Assembly: GCF_003544915.1 (NCBI RefSeq)
Contig: NZ_CP032097.1
Coordinates: forward strand, 620,001-684,000
Direction: 5' to 3'
DNA length: 64,000 nt
Source of the DNA: Arcobacter ellisii
GTDB taxonomy: Bacteria; Campylobacterota; Campylobacteria; Campylobacterales; Arcobacteraceae
Part shown: positions 18,444 through 27,991 of the stretch, piece by piece
Numbering within the stretch: position 1 is the stretch's first letter
Layout of the letters: every line of letters begins with the position of its first letter
Made by a program: the position numbers and the translations under genes
The notes under the pieces: model-generated
Told to the model about the DNA's origin: nothing
The model's database searches: none
The model's input: the letters and a program-made list of their open reading frames with translations, nothing else

Positions 18444-19115
18444 ATGAAAAAATTAAGTTTAGCAGCTTTGTTAGCGTTAGGTACACTGGGGTCAGTATCA
18501 ACAATTCAAGCAAATGATTTAGAGGTTAGTGGTAATGTAGGAGCAGCTTCAAATTATATTTGGAGAGGTATGACTCAAACTAAAGATAAATCTGCTGTTA
18601 ATGGTGGTGTTGATTTAAAATATAATGGTTTTTATTTAGGTACTTGGGCTTCAAATGTTGATTTTGGTACACAAGCAAATTATGAATTAGATGGATATGT
18701 TGGTTATAGTAATACAATTAATGATTTTTCATATGATTTATCTTATATTAAATATATGTATCCTGATTCAAAAGATCAATCTGATTTTGATGAAGCAAAA
18801 CTTGCATTAGGTTATACTTTAGGAGATTTATCATTAGGTGCATCTTACTCTAAAGCAATGTATCAAGAATGGGGTGGACACAAACCATATTATGTTGAAG
18901 GAACAGTATCATATGACTTTAAAATCTTAAGTGTAGATGCAAGTTATGGAGATTATCAAGATTATGGTAGAAATTATACAGCTGGAATTAGTAAAACTGT
19001 TGAAATTGAAGGTCAATCAATTGATTTAGCACTTATTTATGCAAATTATAATCCAGATGATACAACTAAAGGTGATCAAAAAAATTTATTTGTAACAGCA
19101 AAATATTCATTTTAA
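18444..19115 (+). CDS. TorF-family putative porin (TIGR02001/gcw_chp type)
   Basis: 223 residues with a signal peptide (about 1-23, ending IQAN). The mature N terminus, VSGNVGAASNYIWRGMTQT, followed by GGVDLKYNGFYLGTW, is the signature of the gcw_chp/TorF outer-membrane family, and the protein ends in TAKYSF with an aromatic last residue. Members form small beta-barrels thought to act as channels; the solute is unknown. AAGGA precedes the ATG. It shares its promoter element with the upstream porin, so the two are probably co-regulated though separately transcribed. Confidence 0.87.
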   Translation: MKKLSLAALLALGTLGSVSTIQANDLEVSGNVGAASNYIWRGMTQTKDKSAVNGGVDLKYNGFYLGTWASNVDFGTQANYELDGYVGYSNTINDFSYDLSYIKYMYPDSKDQSDFDEAKLALGYTLGDLSLGASYSKAMYQEWGGHKPYYVEGTVSYDFKILSVDASYGDYQDYGRNYTAGISKTVEIEGQSIDLALIYANYNPDDTTKGDQKNLFVTAKYSF

Positions 19116-19123
19116 ATATTATA

Positions 19124-19148
19124 TGAGTTGACGTATAATGTCAACTCA
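19124..19148. terminator. Bidirectional hairpin between convergent torF-like and mnmA genes
   Basis: Perfect 9-bp inverted repeat TGAGTTGAC/GTCAACTCA (19124-19132 and 19140-19148), loop of 7 nt, in the 53-nt gap between two convergent genes. Confidence 0.65.
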
Positions 19149-19168
19149 CATAAGTAAATCTTTTAGAT

Positions 19169-20206
19169 TTATTTAGTTCCTTCTATCCAAGCACTTCCAA
19201 TTACTTTTTGTCTATCATAAAAAACTGCAAGTTGCCCATTTGCAACACCATAAACTGGTTCTTTTAAAGTAATATATGCTTTTTCATCTTTAATTTCTAC
19301 TTCGCAAGGTGTTGAAGTTGATCTATATCTTAGTTTTACACTACATGAAAATTTAGTATCATCAATAAACATATTTAGATTATTTCCAACAACTTCATTT
19401 ACTTCTAAAGCTTCTTTTTTACCTACAACAATAGTGTTATCTTTTGGATTTAATTTTGTAACAAAATGTGGTTCATGTGCTCCATGAACTGTAAATCCTC
19501 TTCTTTTCCCAATTGTATAATGTGCAAAACCTTTATGTTTTCCCACTACATTGCCATTTTCATCTAAAACATCACCTTCTTGGTCAATATTTGCATGTCT
19601 TTTTACAACGTCAGTGTAAACTGTCTCAACAAAACAAATCTCTTGAGATTCACTTTTTTCTGTAATTTTTTTGTATGCCACATCTAAATCAGCACCAAAT
19701 TTTACGATGTCTTCTTTTTTATAAGTGCTAAGTGGAAACATCATATATTTTAAGGCTTCTTTATCTACTTGCGATAAAAAATAACTTTGGTCTTTTGTTT
19801 TATCATCAGCTTCATAAAAAAACTTACCATCAGTTTTTGCATAATGTCCAGTTGCTAAAAAATTTGCACCATGTTTTTTTGCAAAATCAAGCATAGCACC
19901 AAATTTTATTTGTTTGTTACATTTTACACATGGATTTGGAGTTGTACCTTCTAAATAAGAATCAACAAAATAGTCATAAACTTCTTTTGAAAATTCATCG
20001 GCTAAGTCTAATATGTGGTATTTAATATTTAAAAAATTAGCTACATCTTCAATGTAAGCTAAATTTTTCTCATGATAACCATCAGTTCTATTATGAAGTT
20101 TTAGATAAACTCCTTCAACTTCATAACCATCTTTTTGTAACATATAAGCAGTAACAGAAGAATCAATTCCACCACTCATTCCAACCATAACTTTTTTTTT
20201 GCTCAT
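19169..20206 (-). CDS. mnmA: tRNA 2-thiouridylase MnmA, paralogue with NPCVKCN motif
   Basis: 345 residues. The PP-loop is GMSGGIDSS at 9-17. The two catalytic cysteines of MnmA are present as C96 in NPCVKCNKQIKF and C191 in SQEICFVE, and the barrel-like domain with KHKGFAHYTIGKRRG follows. MnmA moves sulfur to U34 of Lys, Glu and Gln tRNAs. A second, more E. coli-like MnmA gene lies 11 nt upstream on the same strand. Both keep the active site, so this copy may share the work or modify a different subset; the sequence does not decide. It is probably the second gene of a two-gene operon. Confidence 0.9.
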   Translation of the reverse strand: MSKKKVMVGMSGGIDSSVTAYMLQKDGYEVEGVYLKLHNRTDGYHEKNLAYIEDVANFLNIKYHILDLADEFSKEVYDYFVDSYLEGTTPNPCVKCNKQIKFGAMLDFAKKHGANFLATGHYAKTDGKFFYEADDKTKDQSYFLSQVDKEALKYMMFPLSTYKKEDIVKFGADLDVAYKKITEKSESQEICFVETVYTDVVKRHANIDQEGDVLDENGNVVGKHKGFAHYTIGKRRGFTVHGAHEPHFVTKLNPKDNTIVVGKKEALEVNEVVGNNLNMFIDDTKFSCSVKLRYRSTSTPCEVEIKDEKAYITLKEPVYGVANGQLAVFYDRQKVIGSAWIEGTK

Positions 20207-20217
20207 CTTTTACCTTT

Positions 20218-21321
20218 TTACTTGTAGTAACTTATAAAGCCACCACCAAGACAATAATCACCAGAATATAAAACAAGACTTTGTCCTAATGTTACAGCTC
20301 TTTGAGGATTATCAAACTCAACAACCACTTTTTCATCACTTGCAACAATCACTGTACAAGCTTGTTTTTGTTGTCTATATCTAACTTGTGCCATTAATTT
20401 ATCACCAACTTTTGGTGCTTCTTCAAGTACCCAATGCATATGACTAGCTTCAACTGTTTTACTCATAAGAAGTGGATGATTTGTATCTTGAACAATTGTT
20501 AATGTATTATTTACTACATCTTTTGAAGCTACAAACCAAGGTTTATGTGTATTATTTTCACTTTCATTGCCTTTAATACCACCAAGACCAATACCTTTTC
20601 TTTGTCCCAATGTGTAACAAACTAAACCTTTATGTTTTCCTATAACTTTTCCATTTTCATCTATAATATCACCTGGAATCGCTTGAAGATGTTGAGTAAT
20701 AAATTCATCAAATTTTTGATTTCCAATAAAACAAATTCCTGTACTATCTTTTTTATCACTAACCGGTAAATTATGAGCTCTTGCTATTTCTCTAACTTCT
20801 TTTTTTGTTAAATCTCCAAGTGGAAACATAGCATGTGATAATTGTTCACTTGATAATGCGTGTAAGAAATAACTTTGGTCTTTTGAATTATCTTTTGGAG
20901 TATCTAATACAAAATGATTTTTGTATTTTGCAATTTTTGCATAATGTCCAGTTGCAATCATATCAGCACCCATACTTTTTGCTTCATTTAAAAATACATT
21001 AAATTTTATTTCTTTGTTACATAAAATATCAGGATTTGGTGTTAGACCTTGTTTTAAACCTTCTAAAAATACATCAAAAACTCTATCTCTATATTCTTTA
21101 ACGAAGTCCTTTCCTCTTACCTCTATTCCTATTAAAGCACCAACTTTTTTTGCATCTTCAAATTCAATACGATTAGGACATTGGCTTCCTTTGATTCCAT
21201 ACTCCCAATTTCGCATGAATAGTCCAACAACATCATAACCTTGTTGTTTTAACAATAATGCAGTAACAGATGAATCAACTCCACCTGACATTCCTACAAC
21301 TACTTTTTTATTTTTGCTCAT
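20218..21321 (-). CDS. mnmA: tRNA 2-thiouridylase MnmA, E. coli-like paralogue
   Basis: 367 residues, the usual MnmA length. PP-loop GMSGGVDSS at 10-18, C101 in NPDILCNKEIKF and C197 in STGICFIG match the classical enzyme, as does HKGLVCYTLGQRKG. It uses ATP to adenylate U34 of tRNA-Lys, -Glu and -Gln and replaces the oxygen with sulfur. Its motifs differ from those of the neighbour at 19169-20206, so the pair is not a recent duplication. Genes for tRNA-Lys and tRNA-Glu, two of its substrates, occur elsewhere in this window. Confidence 0.93.
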   Translation of the reverse strand: MSKNKKVVVGMSGGVDSSVTALLLKQQGYDVVGLFMRNWEYGIKGSQCPNRIEFEDAKKVGALIGIEVRGKDFVKEYRDRVFDVFLEGLKQGLTPNPDILCNKEIKFNVFLNEAKSMGADMIATGHYAKIAKYKNHFVLDTPKDNSKDQSYFLHALSSEQLSHAMFPLGDLTKKEVREIARAHNLPVSDKKDSTGICFIGNQKFDEFITQHLQAIPGDIIDENGKVIGKHKGLVCYTLGQRKGIGLGGIKGNESENNTHKPWFVASKDVVNNTLTIVQDTNHPLLMSKTVEASHMHWVLEEAPKVGDKLMAQVRYRQQKQACTVIVASDEKVVVEFDNPQRAVTLGQSLVLYSGDYCLGGGFISYYK

Positions 21322-21336
21322 TTTTTACCTTTAAAA

Positions 21337-21353
21337 AGTTCTTTTTTAGAACT
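21337..21353 (-). terminator. Small hairpin between folK and the mnmA pair
   Basis: AGTTCT/AGAACT stem (21337-21342 and 21348-21353), 5-nt loop, followed on the minus strand by TTTTAAAGG. The stem is short, so read-through into mnmA is likely. Confidence 0.4.
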
Positions 21354-21367
21354 GTATTTACAACAAT

Positions 21368-21853
21368 TTAGTTGTTTTGCATATATTTTAAAGGAATAAT
21401 CACTGACTCTCTATTTGCCCAATTTTTGTGAGGGATAATAAGATTTTTTGTATTTACTTTCTTATTATCAAAAAATATAATATCTATATCTAAGGTTCTA
21501 GGCGCATCTTGAAAGGATCGCTTTCTTCCGAATTTCTTTTCATATCTTTGCATTGCTTTTAAAAAAGCATTAGGACAAAGATTTGTTTGGAGGAGAATTA
21601 TACCATTTAAAAAGTCGCTTTGTTCCAAAAATCCAAAAGGAGGATTTTTAAGAAGTGGTGAACTCATAAGTAAAGTAAATCTTGCATCTTTTTTCAAACA
21701 TAAGATTAATTTATCAAATAAATATTTTGTATTTCCAATATTTCCCCCAATTCCTATAGTTACCTTGTATTTTTTTTGTGAATATGAATTGAACTTTTTA
21801 GGAAAATTAGGAGTATAAAAAAGTGTTAAAGTAGGGCTTAATTTTTTTCTCAA
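21368..21853 (-). CDS. folK: 6-hydroxymethyl-7,8-dihydropterin pyrophosphokinase
   Basis: 161 residues. The HPPK core begins at about residue 29 with VTIGIGGNIGNT and contains PPFGFLEQSDFLNGI and the metal/ATP motif RTLDIDIIFFD near 118-128. It transfers pyrophosphate from ATP to the pterin in folate synthesis. About 28 residues precede the usual start of the family (RKKLSPTLTLFYTPNFPKKF), an N-terminal extension that I believe recurs in related Campylobacterota. No better internal start is visible. Confidence 0.93.
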   Translation of the reverse strand: MRKKLSPTLTLFYTPNFPKKFNSYSQKKYKVTIGIGGNIGNTKYLFDKLILCLKKDARFTLLMSSPLLKNPPFGFLEQSDFLNGIILLQTNLCPNAFLKAMQRYEKKFGRKRSFQDAPRTLDIDIIFFDNKKVNTKNLIIPHKNWANRESVIIPLKYMQNN

Positions 21854-21924
21854 ATTTCTCTCTTTTTTGCTAAAAATAAATTATGACTAAATTTATCAAG
21901 ATTTATTTTTTCTATTTTTTTAAT

Positions 21925-22950
21925 TTATAGTATTACAGCTTTTCCATTTTGCATCACTACAGTATCTTCAATTCTAACACCAAATTCATCTGGAAGATAA
22001 ATTCCAGGTTCTATTGTAAATACCATATTATCTTCAATAATTACATCAGATTTTGAATTTATTGTTGGGAATTCATGTATATCAAGACCAACTCCATGCC
22101 CAGTGCTATGAATAAAATATTTTCCAAATCCAGCTTTTTCTATTATATCTCTAGTTAATTTGTCAACTTCACTTGCTTTCATACCACTTCTTGCTTTTTC
22201 AATTGCATTTAACTGAGCTTTTAAAACAATATCGTATACTTTTTGATGTTTTTCATTTTTGAATTTTTGTTCTCTTTTAAAATTAAAATTTTCAAAATCT
22301 ACATGGCTTGTACAAGTTCTATCTGAACAATATCTTTTATATTTTATTCCTGCATCAACCAATAATAAATCATGAAGTTTTAGTTTTTTTGAAGTTGGAA
22401 GTGCATGTGGTTTTGCAGCATTTTCATTTATTGCAACAATTGGTTCAAAACTTATATCAAGTTTACCTGTTTGGCTCATTTTTTCAAATGCTTTGAAATA
22501 TAAAAATTGTTCAGTTTGATTAAAACCATTTTTTCTTATATATTTTGCAAGTTCTTTGAAACCTTCCCGTCCTGCAACAGCCGCTTTTTTAAGTAAAGTT
22601 ATCTCTTTATCACTTTTTATAATTCTTTTTAATTTTGAAAAGTTTTCTTTAGCTATAAATTCAGTTTTTAGATTTTCAGTCAATTTTGTATAAGAGGCAA
22701 AACTAAAATCATTTGGGTCAAATGTGATTTTTTTGATTTTATTTTTTTTCAAAATCTCTTTTGCTGTATCAATTAGATTTGATGATTCTATCACTTCGCA
22801 TTTTTTTGCATACTCTTTTGCTTCTGTTGTATATCTAGCATCAGTTATAAAAAATCTATCTTTTTCTAAATTCAAAAAAATAACATTATCACAAGAGAAT
22901 TTACATTCAAAATATATTGCATTTTCATTCTGTAATATAAAGTTTTTCAT
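21925..22950 (-). CDS. M24-family Xaa-Pro peptidase
   Basis: 341 residues, with a creatinase-like N-terminal domain followed by a pita-bread fold. The metal ligands can be placed at D199 (LLVDAGI), D210 (YCSDRTCT), the His of STGHGVGLDIHE, the Glu of TIEPGIY and the Glu of RIEDTVV. It should cleave Xaa-Pro bonds in cytoplasmic peptides; the PepP or PepQ type cannot be told apart by eye. It is divergent from aroQ, whose promoter (-10 TATAAT at 22991-22996) lies in the 76-nt gap between them. Confidence 0.9.
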   Translation of the reverse strand: MKNFILQNENAIYFECKFSCDNVIFLNLEKDRFFITDARYTTEAKEYAKKCEVIESSNLIDTAKEILKKNKIKKITFDPNDFSFASYTKLTENLKTEFIAKENFSKLKRIIKSDKEITLLKKAAVAGREGFKELAKYIRKNGFNQTEQFLYFKAFEKMSQTGKLDISFEPIVAINENAAKPHALPTSKKLKLHDLLLVDAGIKYKRYCSDRTCTSHVDFENFNFKREQKFKNEKHQKVYDIVLKAQLNAIEKARSGMKASEVDKLTRDIIEKAGFGKYFIHSTGHGVGLDIHEFPTINSKSDVIIEDNMVFTIEPGIYLPDEFGVRIEDTVVMQNGKAVIL

Positions 22951-23026
22951 AAAAAGCCTTTGTTTGGGTATGGTTTAACAAAAATTTAATTATAATCTTA
23001 CCCAAAATTTATAAAAGGAATATAAT

Positions 23027-23497
23027 ATGAAAATTGCCGTAATTCAAGGACCAAATTTAAATATGTTAGGAATTAGAGAACAACACATTTACGGTCCAAT
23101 GAGTTTAGACCAAATTCATGAACAATTAAAAAATGCTGCAGCTCAAAATGGAGTTGAAGTAGAATTTTTTCAATCAAATTTAGAAGGTGAAATCGTAGAT
23201 AGAATTCAAGAATGTTTAGGAACAGTTGATGGAATTATGATAAATCCAGCTGCTTATTCTCACACTTCTATAGCAATAAAAGATGCTTTAAGTGCAGTAA
23301 ATATGCCTGTAGTTGAAGTACATATTTCAAATATTTATAAAAGAGAAGAGTTTAGACAAAAATCAATTACTGCTGGTGCTTCAACTGGTGTTATTTCTGG
23401 ATTTGGACCATTTGGTTATCATATGGGATTAATTGCTTTAATGCAAATTATTAGTGAAATTAAAGCTGTTGCTCAAGTTCAACAAGCAAATGCATAA
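23027..23497 (+). CDS. aroQ: Type II 3-dehydroquinate dehydratase
   Basis: 156 residues. The conserved [16 protein letters not shown] with its catalytic Tyr, NPAAYSHTS, and [15 protein letters not shown] with the catalytic His are all present. It makes 3-dehydroshikimate in the shikimate pathway as a dodecamer. AAAGGA precedes the ATG. Only 12 nt separate it from mqnF, so the two are likely cotranscribed; both feed chorismate-derived pathways. Confidence 0.97.
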   Translation: MKIAVIQGPNLNMLGIREQHIYGPMSLDQIHEQLKNAAAQNGVEVEFFQSNLEGEIVDRIQECLGTVDGIMINPAAYSHTSIAIKDALSAVNMPVVEVHISNIYKREEFRQKSITAGASTGVISGFGPFGYHMGLIALMQIISEIKAVAQVQQANA

Positions 23498-23509
23498 AAT
23501 TCTTAATAA

Positions 23510-24733
23510 ATGAAAATAATTAGTGCAAATTGGATTGTTACTTGTGATGAAAACGATAGTATCATAAAGGATGGTGCTATTGTTTTTGATGACAAAATTA
23601 TAGAAATTGATTCTTTAGATAAAATAGAAAAAAAATATCCAAATATAGAAATAAACAAACTTGAAAATAATTCAGTTTTAATGCCAGGACTTATAAACTC
23701 TCATGTTCACTTAGAATTTAGTGGTAATTCAACAACTTTAAAATATGGAAATTTTTATTCATGGTTAACTTCTGTTATCAAACATAGAGAAGATTTAATC
23801 AATAAAGCTGATAAAAAGTTAATCTCTTTAAAACTTGAAAAAATGAAAAGAACAGGAACAACAACTATTGGAGCTATTTCATCTTACTCTTTTGAGTTAG
23901 AAGCTTGTTTAAAATCGCCAATAAATAAAGTCTTTTTTTGTGAAGTTATTGGCTCAAAAGGTGATATGATTGATACACTTTTTGCTGATTTTAAAAGTAG
24001 ATTGAACAATGCAAAAAAATTTGCTTCAAAAAATTTTATTCCAGCAATTGCTATACATTCTCCATATTCAGTTCATCCATTTTTAGTAAGAGAAACTTTG
24101 AATTTAGCAAGAAATGAAAATTTAGCTGTTAGTTCACACTTTTTAGAATCACGTGAAGAGTTTGAATGGTTACATAAAGATGAAGGTTCATTTTTAGAAT
24201 TTTTTAAAAACTTTTTAAATCAAGAAAAAGCTGTTTCAAAACCAATGGAGTTTTTAAATCTTTTTTCAAATATAAAAAATCTTTCATTTACCCATTGTGT
24301 TGAAGTAAGTAATAATGATTTAGAAAAGATTAAAGAGTTAGGTGCAAGTATAAATCATTGTGTTACTTCAAATAGACTTTTAAATAATACAAAATTAGAT
24401 TTAGATAGATTAGGTGAGATTCCTTTTACTATTGGAACGGATGGTTTAAGTTCAAATAACTCTTTATCAATGTTTGATGAATTAAGAAATGCTTTGATGG
24501 CTCATTATGATAAAAATGTAATAGAGTTTTCAAAAAAACTAATAAAAGCTGCAACTGTAAATGGAAGTAGGGCATTAGGATTAAATAAAGGTGTTATTGG
24601 AAAAGATTTTGATAGTGATATTATAAGTTTCTCTTTACCTGATAATCTTGAAGATGTAGAAGATTTATATATGCAAATAATATTACATACAAAATTTGTT
24701 GATAATGTAATTATAGGAGGAGAATATGTTTAA
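23510..24733 (+). CDS. mqnF: Aminodeoxyfutalosine deaminase of the futalosine menaquinone pathway
   Basis: 407 residues, amidohydrolase family. HVHLEFSGN near residue 65 gives the first metal-binding His pair, IHSPYSVHP and THCVEV add further ligands, and GTDGLSSNNSL near 310 carries the catalytic Asp. In Campylobacterota the orthologue (as in Helicobacter) deaminates 6-amino-6-deoxyfutalosine on the route to menaquinone. A guanine or other nucleoside deaminase is the main alternative. It is followed by sppA with an 8-nt overlap. The ribosome binding site is weak. Confidence 0.85.
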   Translation: MKIISANWIVTCDENDSIIKDGAIVFDDKIIEIDSLDKIEKKYPNIEINKLENNSVLMPGLINSHVHLEFSGNSTTLKYGNFYSWLTSVIKHREDLINKADKKLISLKLEKMKRTGTTTIGAISSYSFELEACLKSPINKVFFCEVIGSKGDMIDTLFADFKSRLNNAKKFASKNFIPAIAIHSPYSVHPFLVRETLNLARNENLAVSSHFLESREEFEWLHKDEGSFLEFFKNFLNQEKAVSKPMEFLNLFSNIKNLSFTHCVEVSNNDLEKIKELGASINHCVTSNRLLNNTKLDLDRLGEIPFTIGTDGLSSNNSLSMFDELRNALMAHYDKNVIEFSKKLIKAATVNGSRALGLNKGVIGKDFDSDIISFSLPDNLEDVEDLYMQIILHTKFVDNVIIGGEYV

Positions 24734-25610
24734 TTTTTTTAGAACTCTATTTTCACCAATCATAGCTATACTTGATTTTATAACAAAATATTTTAAAACA
24801 ATTGTTTTTTTAACAATTATGTATTTTATTGTATTTGATTCAAATGAAAATCTAAAAGAGAATACAAGTTTAGCTAATTTACAGAAAATTGAGTTATCTG
24901 GTCCAATTTTAGATGTTAAAAAGACTTTAGAAGATATTGAAAAAGCAAGAACTAATAAAAATATAAAAGGTGTTTTATTTGTAGTAGATTCTCCAGGTGG
25001 TGCTGTTGCTCCTTCTGTTGAATTAGCTTATGCAATTAAAGAGTTAAAGCAGATTAAACCGGTTGTTGTTTATGCGAGTGGTGTAATTGCAAGTGGTAGT
25101 TATTATGCTTCAATTTGGGCAGATAAGATTATTGCAAATCCAGGAAGTATAGTTGGTTCTATTGGAGTTATTATGCAAGGTGTAAATGCAGAAGAACTTA
25201 TGGAAAAAATAGGTGTTTCAACACAAACTGTAAAAGCTGGAAAGTTTAAAGAATCAGGAACTCCAACACGAAAATGGTTTGATTATGAAGAAAAACAACT
25301 TCAAGCTGTAATTGATGATACATATAATATGTTTATTACAGATGTATCAAATGCAAGAAATCTTGATGTAAAAAATCATACTATATTTGCTGATGCAAAA
25401 ATATTCACTTCAAAACAAGCAAAAGAGGTTGGTCTTGTTGATGAGGTTGCCACAATTTTTTATGCTCAAAATTTGTTAAAAGATTTAGCAAAAGTTGAAA
25501 ATCCTGTTTGGCAAAAAGAGGATAAGTTTGAAAAATTTATGGATAAACTTGTAAGTGAAGCAGTTTCTCAAGTTACAATGATGTTTGGGAATTCTTTAAA
25601 AGCTTATTGA
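24726..25610 (+). CDS. sppA: Signal peptide peptidase SppA, short form
   Basis: 294 residues. One membrane segment at about 24-37 anchors a periplasmic S49 protease domain. VVDSPGGAV near 87-95, the nucleophile Ser in GVIASGSYYAS (S123) and the Lys of AGKFKESG (K175) make the Ser-Lys dyad. It degrades signal peptides left in the membrane. It is the short, single-domain form found in many bacteria. It overlaps mqnF by 8 nt and is the last gene of aroQ-mqnF-sppA. Confidence 0.93.
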   Translation: MFNFFRTLFSPIIAILDFITKYFKTIVFLTIMYFIVFDSNENLKENTSLANLQKIELSGPILDVKKTLEDIEKARTNKNIKGVLFVVDSPGGAVAPSVELAYAIKELKQIKPVVVYASGVIASGSYYASIWADKIIANPGSIVGSIGVIMQGVNAEELMEKIGVSTQTVKAGKFKESGTPTRKWFDYEEKQLQAVIDDTYNMFITDVSNARNLDVKNHTIFADAKIFTSKQAKEVGLVDEVATIFYAQNLLKDLAKVENPVWQKEDKFEKFMDKLVSEAVSQVTMMFGNSLKAY

Positions 25611-25637
25611 TTTATTTTGATAGTTAGTTTAGAAAGT

Positions 25638-25672
25638 AAAAAAGGTGAAGAGATTTTTTCTTCACCTTTTTT
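25638..25672. terminator. Strong bidirectional terminator between sppA and ackA
   Basis: Perfect 14-bp inverted repeat (arms 25638-25651 and 25659-25672) with core GGTGAAGA/TCTTCACC flanked by A and T tracts on both sides, in the gap between convergent genes. Confidence 0.88.
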
Positions 25673-25679
25673 TATGAAT

Positions 25680-26879
25680 TTATTTTTCAAGTCCTGAAAC
25701 GATTTTATAAGTATCGTTTGCAATAACATATTCTTCATTTGTAGGAATAACAAAGATTCTAGCAGCAGAGCTATTTGTAGCAATATCTCTAGCTTTCCCT
25801 GATCTTTTGTTATTTTTAGTTGGGTCAATAATTAATCCCATACCATCAAGTCCAGCACAAACGATTTCTCTAATTAATGAAGAGTTTTCACCAATTCCAC
25901 CTGTGAAACATAATGCATCAACACCATCAAGTGCAGCAACATAAGCTCCAACATATTTTTTGATATTGTATGCAACCATTTCAACAGCTAATCTACATCT
26001 ATCATCACCATCTTGCATACCTTGTAAAACTTCTCTTAAATCAGATGATTTTCCAGAAATTCCTAAGATACCAGATTTTTTGTTCATAATATCTAATGCT
26101 TGATCAATTGTAAGTTTTTCTTGGCTCATCATATAAGAAATAGCTCCAGCTCCAACATCTCCAGCTCTTGTTCCCATCATTAAACCTTGAACTGGTGTAA
26201 GACCCATTGATGTATCAATACATTTACCATTTAATACTGCACTTACAGAAGAACCATTTCCTAAGTGACAAACGATAATTCTTGTATTGTGTTTTTTATC
26301 TAACATCCCTCTAGCTTCATTTGAAACAAAGTAGTGGCTAGTTCCGTGGAATCCATATTTTCTAATACCATGTTTAGTATATTGTTCATAAGGTAAAGCA
26401 TACATATAAGCATAATCAGGCATAGTTTGGTGGAATGCAGTATCAAATACAGCAACATTAGGTTTACCAGGCATTAATTCTTGGCAAATTTCCATTCCCA
26501 TAATATTAGCAGGATTGTGTAAAGGTGCTAATGGAATTAATTTTTTCATAGTTTCAATAACTTTAGGAGTTACCATAACAGAAGATGCAAACTCTTCTCC
26601 ACCATGAACAGCTCTATGTCCAATTGCATCGATATCATCAATAGAATTGATAACTTTTCCTTCACTTTCAATTAAAGTTTTTAATACTAATTCAATAGCC
26701 TCTTTATGAGTTGGCATTGAAACTTCTAAAGTTAATTTATTATCACCAAATTCATGTTTTAATATACCATCAATTCCAATTCTTTCACATAATCCAGTTG
26801 CTAAAACTTCTTTTGAAATAGGGTTCATTAATTGATATTTTAGTGATGAACTTCCTGCATTTAAAATGAATACTAACAT
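25680..26879 (-). CDS. ackA: Acetate kinase, copy paired with pta
   Basis: 399 residues. Motifs of the acetate kinase fold are present: NAGSSSLKYQ, GHRAVHGG, FDTAFHQTMP, GFHGTSH, GTRAGDVGAG and the final PTNEEYVIA. It interconverts acetate plus ATP and acetyl phosphate. It sits 28 nt downstream of pta, the standard partner gene, and ends at a strong terminator. It is visibly less similar to the two other ackA genes of this block (28190, 29566) than those are to each other, so it is probably the ancestral housekeeping copy. Confidence 0.97.
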   Translation of the reverse strand: MLVFILNAGSSSLKYQLMNPISKEVLATGLCERIGIDGILKHEFGDNKLTLEVSMPTHKEAIELVLKTLIESEGKVINSIDDIDAIGHRAVHGGEEFASSVMVTPKVIETMKKLIPLAPLHNPANIMGMEICQELMPGKPNVAVFDTAFHQTMPDYAYMYALPYEQYTKHGIRKYGFHGTSHYFVSNEARGMLDKKHNTRIIVCHLGNGSSVSAVLNGKCIDTSMGLTPVQGLMMGTRAGDVGAGAISYMMSQEKLTIDQALDIMNKKSGILGISGKSSDLREVLQGMQDGDDRCRLAVEMVAYNIKKYVGAYVAALDGVDALCFTGGIGENSSLIREIVCAGLDGMGLIIDPTKNNKRSGKARDIATNSSAARIFVIPTNEEYVIANDTYKIVSGLEK

Positions 26880-26907
26880 ATACTCTCTCCTTAGTTATTT
26901 AATATAA

Positions 26908-27903
26908 TTATTTGATTTGTGTTGCTGTAATTGCAACTAAATTTGCAATATCTTCTACTGAACAACCTCTTGATAGGTCATTAACTGGTTGATTTAATCC
27001 TTGAACGATTGGACCGTGAGCTTCAGCTCCTGCAAATCTTTGAACAAGTTTGTATCCGATATTTCCAGATTGTAAATCAGGGAATACTAAAATATTTGCT
27101 TTACCTGCAACTTTTGAACCTGGAGCTTTTTTTGCACCAATTGATTCAATAATAGCAGCATCAGCTTGTAATTCACCATCAAATGAGAAATTTACATTTC
27201 TTTCAGTTAAAATATCACAAGCATATTGTACTTTATCAACTAATGGATGAGAAGCACTTCCTTTTGTCGAGAATGATAACATTGCAACTCTTGGATCTAA
27301 ACCAACAACTGAAGCAGCAGTAGCAGCAGTTGCACAAGCGATATCAGCTAATTGTTCTGCATTTGGTTCTGGAATAACAGCACAATCTGCAAATAAAATT
27401 AAACCATTGTCACCAAATTTACCATCAGCCGTTTCCATAATAAATGTAGAAGAAACAGTATTAATTCCAGGTGCTGTTTTAATAACTTGAATAGCAGCTT
27501 TTAAAACATCAGCAGTTGGAGAATTTGAACCTGCAACTAAACCATCAGCATCACCAAGTCTTACCATCATACAACCAAAAAATCTTGGTTCATTTAACAT
27601 AATCTCAGTAGCTTCTTCTCTTGAAAGATTTTTACTTTTTCTTAGTTCAACTAATTCATCAATATATCTATTGATATTGTCAAAATTTTTAGGATCAACA
27701 ATAGTTGCACCTTCTATATTTGCACCACATTTTGCAGCATCTGCTTTTATTGTTTCAACATTACCAATTAAAACAACTTTCGCAGTTTTTTCTTCAATTA
27801 CTTGTTGTGCAGCTTTTAGAACTCTTTCATCTTCTGGCTCTGGCAGAACAATAGTTCTTAATTGTAGTTTCGCTTTTTCTTTGATACTTTCAATTAAACC
27901 CAT
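26908..27903 (-). CDS. pta: Phosphate acetyltransferase, short form
   Basis: 331 residues, corresponding to the catalytic PTA_PTB domain only (no N-terminal DRTGG/regulatory part). LPEPEDERVLKAA at the start, GSNSPTADVLKAA and SFSTKGSASHP are typical. It converts acetyl phosphate plus CoA to acetyl-CoA. With ackA downstream it forms the reversible AckA-Pta route used for acetate uptake or excretion. A -10-like TATAAT lies on the minus strand at 27942-27947, and a 15-bp inverted repeat lies about 50-95 bases further upstream. Confidence 0.96.
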   Translation of the reverse strand: MGLIESIKEKAKLQLRTIVLPEPEDERVLKAAQQVIEEKTAKVVLIGNVETIKADAAKCGANIEGATIVDPKNFDNINRYIDELVELRKSKNLSREEATEIMLNEPRFFGCMMVRLGDADGLVAGSNSPTADVLKAAIQVIKTAPGINTVSSTFIMETADGKFGDNGLILFADCAVIPEPNAEQLADIACATAATAASVVGLDPRVAMLSFSTKGSASHPLVDKVQYACDILTERNVNFSFDGELQADAAIIESIGAKKAPGSKVAGKANILVFPDLQSGNIGYKLVQRFAGAEAHGPIVQGLNQPVNDLSRGCSVEDIANLVAITATQIK

Positions 27904-27991
27904 TTGTAAGTTATCCTTTCTACTTTAAACTTTGTGGAAAAATTATAATTGAGAAACATAGCATTAAAATAGCAATCTCTTATAATCTCAC

